The position numbers and the translations under genes are program-made. A stretch of DNA of 64,000 nt from Halorubellus litoreus (GTDB taxonomy: Archaea > Halobacteriota > Halobacteria > Halobacteriales > Natrialbaceae), in assembly GCF_037081675.1 (NCBI RefSeq), contig NZ_JAZAQL010000001.1, positions 186,001 to 250,000 of the forward strand, given 5' to 3'. Positions 35,962 through 44,264 of the stretch are shown in pieces; position 1 is the stretch's first letter; each line of letters starts with the position of its first letter. The notes under the pieces were generated by a model, which worked only from the letters and a program-made list of their open reading frames with translations, searched no databases and had not been told where the DNA came from.

Positions 35962-36001
35962 GATTTAAGAGAATATCGGAGAGCGTTCCGTTGTGCTTTA
36001 G
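35962..36001. promoter_or_regulatory. divergent promoters of the Nudix and S10-like genes
   Basis: GATTTAAGA (35962-35970) serves the minus-strand Nudix start at 35940. TGCTTTAG (35994-36001) serves the plus-strand start at 36030. Both are spaced about 27-30 bases from the start codons. Confidence 0.55.
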
Positions 36002-36029
36002 GTCGTTGCCCGAGACTGCTCGTACAGGA

Positions 36030-36362
36030 ATGAGTTTCGTCACACGCCTCACGCTCTCGAGCGGGGACCGCGCCGCGCTCGACGGCGTGGTCGCCGACAT
36101 CAAGCAGACCGCGTCCCGGAAGGGCGCGGAACTGAAGGGACCGCACTCGAATCCACCGACAGAGCTCCGCGTTCCCCTGGAGAAGTCCGTCGCGGGCGAC
36201 GACTCCTTCGGGAACTGGGAGTACACCGTCTACGAGCGTACCGTCGAGGTCGTCGGGCACGACGGCCTCGCGCGCAGCATCGCGGACTGGGACTTCCCGT
36301 CGTCGGTCCACGTCGCGGTCGAGGTCGAGAACGTTCGCTCGCAGGGCCAGCGCCCGCTGTAA
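36030..36362 (+). CDS. uS10-like ribosomal-protein-related protein
   Basis: The 110-residue protein has the S10 ferredoxin-like fold pattern: VTRLTLSSGDRAALDGVVADIKQTA, then GPHSNPPTELRVPL near the loop that in S10 reaches into the ribosome. It is isolated from any ribosomal operon, so it is a paralogue rather than the main rpsJ. ATG at 36030 follows a TATA-like box at the right distance. It might act in translation or regulation; this is inference. Confidence 0.75.
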   Translation: MSFVTRLTLSSGDRAALDGVVADIKQTASRKGAELKGPHSNPPTELRVPLEKSVAGDDSFGNWEYTVYERTVEVVGHDGLARSIADWDFPSSVHVAVEVENVRSQGQRPL

Positions 36363-36428
36363 TCGGGTTCTTCTATTCGGCGTCGCTCGAACTCGCGTTT
36401 CGGAGTCTGTTCGCGGGGACCACACCGG

Positions 36429-37616
36429 TCAGTCGTCGTCGCTCCAGTGGAGTGCCAGGCGACTGCGGGCGCTCGCGCCGGTGCCTCCTGGTCGGTCGTC
36501 GTCGGGTCGCTGCGCGTCCGCTGACTCGCTGCTGGCGTCACGACTGTCCTCTGGTTTCCCGGTCCCGTCGCCCGTGACGTGCTCGTGCGTGCCGACGGCG
36601 TCGGGGACGGGGAGCGTGACGGTGGTGTCGTCGACGGCGAGCGTCACGTCCGTGTCTCCGTCCGCGTCCGCGACGGCGGCGGCGAGCGCGTTCTTGGCGG
36701 CAGTCACGTCCGCGTCGGACTCCCGGGTCGACGATGCGTCCGTCGCGTGGTCCGCGTCGCCAGCCATGCCGTCCGTCGCGGCGCTCGCGCCCGGCGCGCG
36801 GTAGGCGTCCCAGTCGATGGGTTCGACGTCCTCGCTCCGCCCGGCGAGGACGGCGTTGAGGATGGCGCCCATGAGGACGACCATCCCCGAGATGTAGAGC
36901 CACGTGAGGAGGAGGACGACCACGCCGACGACGCCGTACGTGTCGGATTTCGCGGCGAAGCGCGCGTAGTGCCGGAACGCCGCCTCGGTCGCCACCCACC
37001 CGACGGCGGCGAAGACGGTGCCGGGGAGGACCTCGCGGACGGTGACGTCCTCGTCCGGGAACACGTAGTAGATGGGGAAGAACGCGAGCGCGAGTCCCGC
37101 GACGACGCCCGCGAGGGCGACGGTCTGCCCGAGCGCGCCGTCCGGGGCGGCCGGGAGAACGCTGTCCACGGTCGCACCGAGCGCGACAGCGGCGAGGAAC
37201 GCGACGAGCACGAACAGGCCGTCGGTGAGCTGGTCGAGCGTCGTGTTCGCGGCCTCGCTCTCGTAGATGTCCGAGAACGCGACGTCGAGACTCCGGAATA
37301 TCTTCAGCATCCCCCACGCGAGCGCCCCGAACCCGACGAACGTCAACTGGGAGTTCTTCGAGGCCTCGCGGACGGTCTCGGCGACGAGAGCGCCCGTCTG
37401 CGGCGTGAAGTACCCGCCGACGAGTTCGACGACGCGGTCCGCGAGCGCCTCGGTCGCGAACGCGTCCAGCAGCAGGACGAGCACGAGCATGAACGGGAGC
37501 AGCGAGAGGAAGGCGTGGTACGCGATCGAGCCGGCGAGGAACGTCACCTTCTCGGCGCGCGCCTCGCGGTACGACCGCACGAGGATGACGCGGAGCAGTC
37601 GCGCCCAGCGATGCAT
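36429..37616 (-). CDS. YihY/BrkB-family inner membrane protein (copy 1)
   Basis: The 395-residue protein has six transmembrane helices of the YihY/UPF0761 family (YHAFLSLLPFMLVL, FFPIYYVFPDED and LYISGMVVLMGAILNA blocks) and a long acidic cytoplasmic tail (about 270-395). The family function is unsettled. A second copy lies immediately upstream on the same strand. A 109-base segment (36997-37105) is nearly identical to that copy, which suggests gene conversion. Confidence 0.85.
   Translation of the reverse strand: MHRWARLLRVILVRSYREARAEKVTFLAGSIAYHAFLSLLPFMLVLVLLLDAFATEALADRVVELVGGYFTPQTGALVAETVREASKNSQLTFVGFGALAWGMLKIFRSLDVAFSDIYESEAANTTLDQLTDGLFVLVAFLAAVALGATVDSVLPAAPDGALGQTVALAGVVAGLALAFFPIYYVFPDEDVTVREVLPGTVFAAVGWVATEAAFRHYARFAAKSDTYGVVGVVVLLLTWLYISGMVVLMGAILNAVLAGRSEDVEPIDWDAYRAPGASAATDGMAGDADHATDASSTRESDADVTAAKNALAAAVADADGDTDVTLAVDDTTVTLPVPDAVGTHEHVTGDGTGKPEDSRDASSESADAQRPDDDRPGGTGASARSRLALHWSDDD
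36997..37105 (-). repeat. 109-bp segment shared by the two yihY genes (copy 1)
   Basis: The segment matches 38221-38329 with one mismatch, while the rest of the two genes is far less similar. It encodes the FFPIYYVFPDEDVTVREVLPG region. Confidence 0.9.
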
Positions 37617-37655
37617 ACCGGGGCGGTGTCGCTCGCACCGTGAAAAGCCACCGGC

Positions 37656-37740
37656 TCAGCGTCTGTCGGTCGACAGCTGTCCGATCCGAGGCCGGTCGGT
37701 CGGCTTGCGACCGGCTCAGCGCTCGTCGGTCGTCCAGACG
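37656..37740. repeat. duplicated tail of the second yihY gene
   Basis: The last codons and stop of the minus-strand gene (stop at 37716-37718) are repeated with five mismatches in 27 bases at a 60-base distance (stop at 37656-37658), in the same reading frame. A shorter ACCGACCGGC fragment lies between. Confidence 0.75.
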
Positions 37741-38846
37741 AGGCGGAGTTCCGAGCGCGCCTCGGGGCCGCCGAAGATGCCGGGGCGTGCAACGGTTGTC
37801 GTCTCCGCGGTCGCGGTCGTCGGTCGCGGGAGCGAGTACTCCGTGCCGTCGACGACGACGGTCGCGCGCTCGGCGGATTCCAGCGCTGACGCGAGCGCCA
37901 CGAGGTCGGCCGAGGACAGGTCGGTGACGGTGCCCGAGTCCGCGCCGTCAGTGAGCCCCTCGAGGAGTGCCGCGCCGTGGTCGACGGTCGCGGTGCCGCC
38001 GTTCGCGAGCGCTGCGGCCGCGGGCGTCCCCGGCCACGGGAGCGGGTCGACGTCCTCGCTCCGCCCGGCGAGCACGGCGTTGATCGCGGCGCCCAGGAGG
38101 ACGACGAGCCCGGAGACGTACAGCCACGTCACGAGGAGGAGGACGGCACCGAGGAGACCGTAGGCATCGTTCGAGCCCGCGAGAGTGGCGTACGTCTGGA
38201 ACGCGGATTCGAGCGTCGCCCACCCGACGGCCGCGAAGACGGTGCCGGGGAGGACCTCGCGGACGGTGACGTCCTCGTCCGGGAACACGTAGTAGATGGG
38301 GAAGAACGCGAGCGCGAGTCCCGCGACGAACGCGAGCCAGACCACGGCCTGGCCGACGAGCCCGGAGCCGTCGAGCGAGACGACGGTGCCGGCGAGCGCG
38401 GCGAGCGCCGCGGCGGTGCCGGCGCCGAGGAGGACGACGACGCCGTCGGAGAGCTGGTCCGAGAGCGGGTTCGCGGCCTCGCTCTCGTAGATGTCCGAGA
38501 ACGCCTTGTCGAGCGTCCGGAACACCTTCAGCGTCCCCCAGACGAGCGTGACGAGGCCGAGGATGGAGAGACCGGTGCTCGCGCTCGCTTCGACGACCGC
38601 GTCGGCGAGGAGCGCGCCGTTGTTCGGGGAGACGTACCCGCCGATGCCCGTGACGACGTCGCGAGCGACAGCGCCGTCGGTCGCGGCCTGCACGGCGACG
38701 AGGAGGACGAGGAGGAACGGGAGCAGGGAGACGAACGCGTGGTACGCGACGCTCCCCGCCATGAACGTCAGGTTCTCGGCGCGCGCCTCGCGGTAGACGG
38801 AGACGACGATGGCGCGCCCGAGCGCGATTCGTGACATGAATCGCAT
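37716..38846 (-). CDS. YihY/BrkB-family inner membrane protein (copy 2)
   Basis: The 376-residue paralogue of the next gene has the same six-helix core (YHAFVSLLPFLLVLL, SDIYESEAANPLSDQL, LYVSGLVVLLGAAINAVL) but a different C-terminal domain. The pair arose by tandem duplication. A 109-base block is almost identical in the two genes. Met at 38837 is an alternative start. Its terminal codons are repeated downstream (see 37656-37740). Confidence 0.85.
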   Translation of the reverse strand: MRFMSRIALGRAIVVSVYREARAENLTFMAGSVAYHAFVSLLPFLLVLLVAVQAATDGAVARDVVTGIGGYVSPNNGALLADAVVEASASTGLSILGLVTLVWGTLKVFRTLDKAFSDIYESEAANPLSDQLSDGVVVLLGAGTAAALAALAGTVVSLDGSGLVGQAVVWLAFVAGLALAFFPIYYVFPDEDVTVREVLPGTVFAAVGWATLESAFQTYATLAGSNDAYGLLGAVLLLVTWLYVSGLVVLLGAAINAVLAGRSEDVDPLPWPGTPAAAALANGGTATVDHGAALLEGLTDGADSGTVTDLSSADLVALASALESAERATVVVDGTEYSLPRPTTATAETTTVARPGIFGGPEARSELRLVWTTDER

Positions 38847-38915
38847 ACGTTGGCGCGAGAGATAAGTGCCGCGTCCCGGTCCCGTCCGCGGAATCGCCGG
38901 TCGGGACGCGCTCGC

Positions 38916-39395
38916 TCAGCGCTCCGGGTGCTCCAGGTCCGGTGGGAGGCCAGTGTGTCGCAGCCCCGACCAGTCCTCGACGTCGAACCGGTAGACGCGA
39001 ACGCGCTCGGTCTCGAACGCGCGCTCGAACACGTCGGGATGCCACGCGTTGTCCTGCATCGCCTCGTCGTGCGCCTCCCACTCGCCACGCGGGATCTCGT
39101 GGATGCGTCCCTCGCAGACGACGCTCCGCCAGTGGAACGGGGATTCGGCGGCGTAGACGAGGTACGTCGCGCGAGACTCGCCGCTGCTCAGGTCCGCCTT
39201 CCGGCTGGTGTCGCCGGCGACGAACGTGAAGTAGAGCCCTCGGTCGCCGTCGTACCCGAACGATATCGGGAGGACGTACGGCGCGTCGTCCGTCGAGAGC
39301 GCGAGGATACCGACGCCGTGACTCGACAGGAAGTCCCTGATGTCATCCTCGTCCATCCGTTCGATTCCGAGCGTCTCCAGCGTCTCGACAGTCAT
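38916..39395 (-). CDS. pyridoxamine 5'-phosphate oxidase-fold flavin protein
   Basis: The 159-residue split-barrel protein has DFLSSHGVGILALSTDDAPYVLPISFGYDGD and YLVYAAESPFHWRSVVCEGRIHEI, the layout of PPOX-fold FMN proteins (nitroimidazole-resistance-like). It probably binds FMN and reduces a small substrate. ATG at 39395 follows TTTAA on the minus strand at 39420-39424, about 27 bases upstream. Confidence 0.82.
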   Translation of the reverse strand: MTVETLETLGIERMDEDDIRDFLSSHGVGILALSTDDAPYVLPISFGYDGDRGLYFTFVAGDTSRKADLSSGESRATYLVYAAESPFHWRSVVCEGRIHEIPRGEWEAHDEAMQDNAWHPDVFERAFETERVRVYRFDVEDWSGLRHTGLPPDLEHPER

Positions 39396-39540
39396 ACGGA
39401 TATATTGAACGCAAGACCTCTTAAACATCGTCTCGGCACCTCTCTACCGAGTTCTGTTGCGCACATTAGTGTCGGATGGTCGCCCGACGAGCAACCCGCT
39501 CGGGTGGTCGACCGACGACGCGGGTCACCGCGTCGGTGCG

Positions 39541-39547
39541 AGTTAAG
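39541..39547 (+). promoter_or_regulatory. TATA-like box of the amidohydrolase gene
   Basis: AGTTAAG is centred about 28 bases before ATG 39572, implying a leaderless message. Confidence 0.5.
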
Positions 39548-39571
39548 TGCGCGGCGGTCCTCGAACCACGC

Positions 39572-40849
39572 ATGTCCCACATCGACCGCGACCGCCTGGT
39601 CGGGTTGCGACGCGAGTTCCACCGACACCCCGAGCCCGCGTGGCGCGAGTTCTGGACGACGGCACGGATCGTCGAGGAACTGGAAGCCATCGGCGTCGAC
39701 GAGCTGTACGTCGGTCGCGACGCGCTCGACGGCGACAGCAGGATGGCCGTCCCCGAGGACGCGGAACTCGCGGACTGGCTCGAACGCGCCCGGGACGCGG
39801 GCGTCGACGAGGACACGCTCGCGGCGATGGACGGCGGCTACACCGGCTGCGTCGCCGTCGTCGACTGCGGCCCCGGACCGACGGTCGGTCTCCGCGTCGA
39901 CATCGACGGGCTGCCACGCGCGGAGTCGACCGACGACGAGCACCTCCCCGCGAAGGAGGGATTCCGCTCGGAGACGGGCGCGATGCACGCCTGCGGGCAC
40001 GACGGGCACGCGACCATCGGGCTCGGCGTCGTCGAAGCCATCCGCGACAGCGAGTTCTCGGGGACGCTGAAGGTGTTCTTCCAGCCCGCCGAGGAGGTCA
40101 TCGGCGGCGGGAAGGCGATGGCGGCGAGCGAACACATTGACGACGTCGACTACCTGTACGCGCTCCACCTCGGCCTCGACCACCCCACCGGCGAGGTGGT
40201 CGCGGGCATCGACGGGTTCCTCGCGGTCGAGCACCTCGACGTCGACTTCCACGGAGCGCCCGGGCACGCCGGCGCGAAACCCGAGGAGGGCCGGAACGCG
40301 ATGCAGGCGATGGCGGCCGCCGTGCAGAACATGTACGGCATCAGTCGCCACTCGGACGGGGCGACGCGCGTGAACGCCGGCGTCGTCGAGGGCGGGACGG
40401 CGTCGAACATCATCCCGGAGGACGTCCGTGCACAGGTCGAGGTACGCGGTGAGACGACCGAGTTGAAGGACTACATGAGCGACCGCGTCCGCGACGTCGT
40501 CGCGGGCGCCGCACGGATGCACGACTGCGAGTTCGACGTGGAACTCGGCGGGCAGGCGCCGAGCGCGACGAGCGACCAGGCGCTCGTCGACTTCGTGATG
40601 GACGCCGCCGACGGCGCGGACGGCGTCACGTCGATCGTCGAGCGCGACGCGCTCGGCGGGAGCGAGGACGCGACCTTCCTCATGCAGTCCGTACAGGACC
40701 GCGGCGGGCTCGCGTGCTACGTCGGCGTCGGCACCGACCACCCGGGCGGGCACCACACCGCGACGTTCGACGTGGACGAGGACTCGCTCCCCGTCGGCGT
40801 CGACGTCCTCGTCGGCGCCATCGAACGCGTCGCCGAACGTCGTCCCTGA
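39572..40849 (+). CDS. M20-family amidohydrolase/peptidase
   Basis: The 425-residue protein has the opening LRREFHRHPEPAWREFWT, the Zn-binding segments GAMHACGHDGHATIGL and FQPAEEVIGGGKAM, the dimerisation-domain start AGAKPEEGRNAMQAMA, and GTDHPGGHHTATFDVDE. It resembles AbgB/hippurate-hydrolase-type deacylases, which cleave amide bonds of N-acyl amino acids. An insert after residue 45 (DGDSRMAVPEDAELADWL) is longer than in simple homologues. The substrate is unknown. Confidence 0.9.
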   Translation: MSHIDRDRLVGLRREFHRHPEPAWREFWTTARIVEELEAIGVDELYVGRDALDGDSRMAVPEDAELADWLERARDAGVDEDTLAAMDGGYTGCVAVVDCGPGPTVGLRVDIDGLPRAESTDDEHLPAKEGFRSETGAMHACGHDGHATIGLGVVEAIRDSEFSGTLKVFFQPAEEVIGGGKAMAASEHIDDVDYLYALHLGLDHPTGEVVAGIDGFLAVEHLDVDFHGAPGHAGAKPEEGRNAMQAMAAAVQNMYGISRHSDGATRVNAGVVEGGTASNIIPEDVRAQVEVRGETTELKDYMSDRVRDVVAGAARMHDCEFDVELGGQAPSATSDQALVDFVMDAADGADGVTSIVERDALGGSEDATFLMQSVQDRGGLACYVGVGTDHPGGHHTATFDVDEDSLPVGVDVLVGAIERVAERRP

Positions 40850-41001
40850 CACGATCCGACCGACCAGCTTTCCTCCATCCCGACCATCACGTGCCAGTCA
40901 TCGCATCGTAACCACCGCTGCCGAACACACAACACAGGTTATGGAATAATTCAAAGTTCAACTGCGGAAATTTTATTATAATGTGGCGTATTGATGCGTG
41001 T

Positions 41002-41436
41002 ATGGCAAAGCGAAAAGAACGTGCGACTGGTACCGCGGTCGCAGCCGTCTGCGGACTCCTCACGGGCGGATTCGCGCTCTCGGTCGGCCTGCTGGAGTTC
41101 CTCATCGGCCTCCACTTCACACCAGGGGGGCTGCTGGCGGTCGTCGGCTACTTCGTCGGCGGATTCCTCGTCGTCGGCGCGTCGACTGGCGTGTTCGTGA
41201 TGCGGCCGACCGCGCGCAAGCTCGCCGTCCCCATCTACGTCGGGGCGGCAGTCGTGTTCGGCATGATGATAGCGACGAACCTGGACTCCACGCCGACGGC
41301 ACTCGTGGGCGGCGTCATGGCCGGCATCAACGCCATCGGCGTCGTCGCGCTGCTCGCGTCCGAGGACGTGGAGGTCGGTGGCCGCACGGACACCAGCGAC
41401 AAGCACGCGACCGACATCGGCACCGGCTTCCGGTGA
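41002..41436 (+). CDS. small four-helix membrane protein
   Basis: The 144-residue protein has four hydrophobic helices (about 12-35, 40-65, 74-90 and 95-118) and an acidic tail. TTTTATTATA at 40971-40980 lies about 27 bases before ATG 41002, which decides this start over 40981. No known family is evident; it could be a haloarchaeal stress-type membrane protein, but nothing supports a specific role. Confidence 0.65.
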   Translation: MAKRKERATGTAVAAVCGLLTGGFALSVGLLEFLIGLHFTPGGLLAVVGYFVGGFLVVGASTGVFVMRPTARKLAVPIYVGAAVVFGMMIATNLDSTPTALVGGVMAGINAIGVVALLASEDVEVGGRTDTSDKHATDIGTGFR

Positions 41437-41577
41437 GCCGCGCTCTCGGTCCGGGGAGAGCCCCGGTTTGTGCCTGCGAGGGCGTCGTCGATGTGGACGT
41501 CGGGTGTGATGCCCCGGCGACCCGTCGCTGAACTGTCAGGCCGCCGCTTTTTCTTGCTTCGTTGACTGGTTCGGTGT

Positions 41578-41976
41578 ATGCCACGTCGCCCGCTCGCGCT
41601 GACGTTGTTGTCGTGTTGGTCCGTGCTCGGCGCAGCCCTCCTCGTCGCACTCGTCACCGTCCTGACCGACTACGCGAACACCGGTCAGGTCCCGGCAGTC
41701 ATCGCGGGACTCGGCGTACTGGTCGCGGTCGTCGGCCTCGTCGTCGCCGGCGGCCTCTGGCGGACGAGCACGTGGGCCCGACCACTTGGCGTCCTCACGT
41801 ACGCGCTCGCAGGACTGGTCGCACTCGCGGTCGCCGCGAGCGTCGACGCGTGGCTACCCGCAGCCCCGGTGCTCGCCGGGAACGCACTCGCCGTGCTCGC
41901 GCTCGCCCGCCACACCGCCGGCTTCGAGGACGGCGAGAGACGACCCGACGAGGTCAACGCGCACGTCGGCCGGTGA
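41578..41976 (+). CDS. small four-helix membrane protein
   Basis: The 132-residue protein has four Leu/Val/Ala-rich helices (about 8-30, 40-60, 68-88 and 92-112), each separated by short loops, and a short charged C-terminus. CTTTTTCTTG near 41546 may be its promoter. The fold resembles other small haloarchaeal DoxX-like or DUF proteins, but no motif confirms this. Convergent with the geranylgeranyl reductase gene. Confidence 0.6.
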   Translation: MPRRPLALTLLSCWSVLGAALLVALVTVLTDYANTGQVPAVIAGLGVLVAVVGLVVAGGLWRTSTWARPLGVLTYALAGLVALAVAASVDAWLPAAPVLAGNALAVLALARHTAGFEDGERRPDEVNAHVGR

Positions 41977-42024
41977 ACCGGTCGCGTATCGAGGACGAAC
42001 GAGAGACGTTCAGGGTCGGTCCGG

Positions 42025-43395
42025 TCAGTACTTCGGGTCCGCGCCGGTCGTCGCGTACACGTCCTCCATGATGTCGTCGCGGCGACTCTGCCACATCTCG
42101 AACGCGTCCGGCGAACTCGGGTAGTCCTCGTAGTGCGAGAGGAGGTCGTCGGCGACGTTCTTCGTCTTGTAGAAGTTGTAGATCTGCCCCCAGTACCCGA
42201 AGCTCTTGATCGCCGCCTTCAGCTTGAGGCGGAGCCCGAAGCTCGTCGACCCTTCGTAGAGCGCCTCCGCGAGGTTCTCCCCCGGGAGCGCCGCCATGAG
42301 GCCCATGAGGTCGTCGACGTCGACCGCGGTCGACAGGATGTTGTACACGTCCAGCGCCGCGTACCGGCCGCCGAAGTGCTCCATGACGCGCTCGTTGTAC
42401 TCCCAGAGCGCCGCCTCGCCGACGTCGCCGTCCTCGATGGCGCCGATCGCTTGCTCGGCCGCGTACTTCCCGGCGTACGCCGCACCCGCGATACCGCCAC
42501 CCGTCGTCGGGTTCACGTGCCCGGCGGCGTCACCGACCGCGACGAACCCCGGCGCGACCGCCGAGTCGTACGGGCGTCGCGTCGGGAGCGCCGCCCCGAG
42601 CTTGTCCGTGACCTCCGCCCCCTGGAACTCCGGGCGACTGCGGAGGTCGCGTTTGAGGTCCTCGACGAGCTGCATCGGCTCCTCCGTCATCTGGAACCCG
42701 AGCCCGGCGTTTATCTCCGTCTCCGTCCGCGGGAAGTACCAGAGGTACCCCGCCGCGCGCTCGGTCGGCTTGAACACGAGCGCGTCCGACCACTCCACTG
42801 GCTCGTCGACCTCGACGATCTCGCGGTACGCCGAGCAGAACTGCGAGTAGTTCACGTTCGTATCGAACGTCGCACCTTCGAGGTCGGCCTTGTCCTGGAG
42901 GATGGAGAGCGACCCGGCGGCGTCCACGACGACGTCCGCGTCGTACGTCACGACGTCACCGCTCCGGTTCCCGCGGACGCCCGCGACCTGGCCGTCGTCG
43001 GCCTGCATGACGTCCTGGACGACGGTGTCGTAGTGGAACTCGGCGCCGGCTTCGGTCGCGCCTTCGATGATGAGGCGTCCGTACTCCCAGCGGTCGATGA
43101 CCGCGAGCTCGCCCGGCACCGGGATGTCGAGCACGGTGTCCTCCTGGGGTATCTCGAAGCGCCCGTGGTCGACGTCCGTGTTCGTGAACGCCGACTGGAT
43201 CTTCGACTTCGGGATGGCTTCGGGGAACGCGTCCGCGCCCTTCAGGGCGTCGCCGCACGCGATGTGTCCGGCTTCCGCCTCGGTCTTGCGTTCGACGACG
43301 ACGACGTCGTAGCCCGCGCGGGCGACCGTCGCCGCGGCGTAACAACCGGATGTGCCGGCGCCGACGACGACGACGTCGTACTCGTGCGTGGTCAT
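42025..43395 (-). CDS. geranylgeranyl reductase-family FAD protein
   Basis: The 456-residue flavoprotein has DVVVVGAGTSGCYAAATVARAG (FAD Rossmann), GDALKGADAFPEAI, YLWYFPRTETEINAGLGFQ and AVGDAAGHVNPTTGGGIAGA, which mark the GGR family that saturates archaeal isoprenoid chains. Halophile relatives hydrogenate digeranylgeranyl lipids. ATG at 43395 fits MTTHEYDVVVVG. A [2Fe-2S] ferredoxin gene starts divergently 110 bases away and could be its electron donor. Confidence 0.9.
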   Translation of the reverse strand: MTTHEYDVVVVGAGTSGCYAAATVARAGYDVVVVERKTEAEAGHIACGDALKGADAFPEAIPKSKIQSAFTNTDVDHGRFEIPQEDTVLDIPVPGELAVIDRWEYGRLIIEGATEAGAEFHYDTVVQDVMQADDGQVAGVRGNRSGDVVTYDADVVVDAAGSLSILQDKADLEGATFDTNVNYSQFCSAYREIVEVDEPVEWSDALVFKPTERAAGYLWYFPRTETEINAGLGFQMTEEPMQLVEDLKRDLRSRPEFQGAEVTDKLGAALPTRRPYDSAVAPGFVAVGDAAGHVNPTTGGGIAGAAYAGKYAAEQAIGAIEDGDVGEAALWEYNERVMEHFGGRYAALDVYNILSTAVDVDDLMGLMAALPGENLAEALYEGSTSFGLRLKLKAAIKSFGYWGQIYNFYKTKNVADDLLSHYEDYPSSPDAFEMWQSRRDDIMEDVYATTGADPKY

Positions 43396-43505
43396 ACGCC
43401 CGGAGAATCGCGCCACGATGAAGAAACTTTACGTGCGATTCCGTCGCCAACGGACCGCCAGAATAGGCATAAAGAGTTTTCTTCGCGCTGGCAGAAGACG
43501 CCGGT

Positions 43506-43838
43506 ATGACCGACTACACCGTGGAGTTCGTTGGGACGGGCGAGTCCATCACCGTCTCCGACAAGCAGACCATCCTGAAGCGATGCATCGAGGAAGGTAT
43601 CGCCCAGGAGTACTCGTGTCGCGTCGGGATGTGTCTGGCGTGCTCGGCGGAGATCGTCGAGGGCGAGGTCACCCAGCCCGCTGCCCGCGGCCTCACGGAC
43701 GAGGAGAAGGAGGCGTACGCGTTGACGTGCATGGCGCGCCCGAACTCGGACCTGAAGCTCGACCGCGGGAAGTACCCGCCGAGCATCGAGGGCGACGTCG
43801 AGGCGATGACCGAGGACGCCGCGGCCGCCGACGACTGA
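43506..43838 (+). CDS. plant-type [2Fe-2S] ferredoxin
   Basis: The 110-residue protein has the cluster ligands Cys38, Cys43, Cys46 and Cys75 (CRVGMCLAC...C). It is shorter than the main haloarchaeal ferredoxin and has an acidic C-terminal tail. GAGTTTTC near 43474-43481 is a TATA-like element about 28 bases upstream. Divergent pairing with the GGR-family gene suggests a dedicated electron donor. This link is inference. Confidence 0.9.
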   Translation: MTDYTVEFVGTGESITVSDKQTILKRCIEEGIAQEYSCRVGMCLACSAEIVEGEVTQPAARGLTDEEKEAYALTCMARPNSDLKLDRGKYPPSIEGDVEAMTEDAAAADD

Positions 43839-43898
43839 CCGCGACCGCGCACCGGACGAGCGGGTCGCTGGGCGCACGACGAGGCGACTCCGCACGGC

Positions 43899-43906
43899 TT
43901 TTATAA
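43899..43906 (+). promoter_or_regulatory. TATA box of the 79-residue membrane protein gene
   Basis: TTTTATAA lies 22-29 bases before ATG 43928 and is one of the clearest TATA boxes in the window. Confidence 0.65.
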
Positions 43907-43927
43907 CGAGACGTCGTTCCGTGGCGT

Positions 43928-44167
43928 ATGGCCGGTATCGTCACCACGCTGTTCGCCTCGCTCCTCGCGTTCGCGGCCGGTGGACTGTTCGCCACGCCGT
44001 TCACGACGTTCGACGGGGACTCGACCAACCAGGGTCTCGCCGCGGTGAACGGAGTCGTGTTCGTGCTCGTCGCGTTCTACGTCCAGCTGGACGTCCTGCT
44101 GCTCATCGGCTCGGTGTTCGCCGGCGTCATCCTCTTCGGCGGCGTGACCGAGTTCCTGCGCGACTGA
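43928..44167 (+). CDS. small two- to three-helix membrane protein
   Basis: The 79-residue protein has hydrophobic segments at about 5-25, 40-58 and 56-75 and a short polar middle with FDGDSTNQG. No family is recognised. The strong TATA box supports expression. It lies between the ferredoxin gene and the convergent rhodanese/MBL gene. Confidence 0.65.
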   Translation: MAGIVTTLFASLLAFAAGGLFATPFTTFDGDSTNQGLAAVNGVVFVLVAFYVQLDVLLLIGSVFAGVILFGGVTEFLRD

Positions 44168-44264
44168 CCAGAGCGAGACGCCGCTGTCGCCGTTTCTCTT
44201 CACGTTCCCTGATACGCTCCGCCGAGCAGTGGCGCGGTGACCGACGCCGTCCTCGAGGACGACG

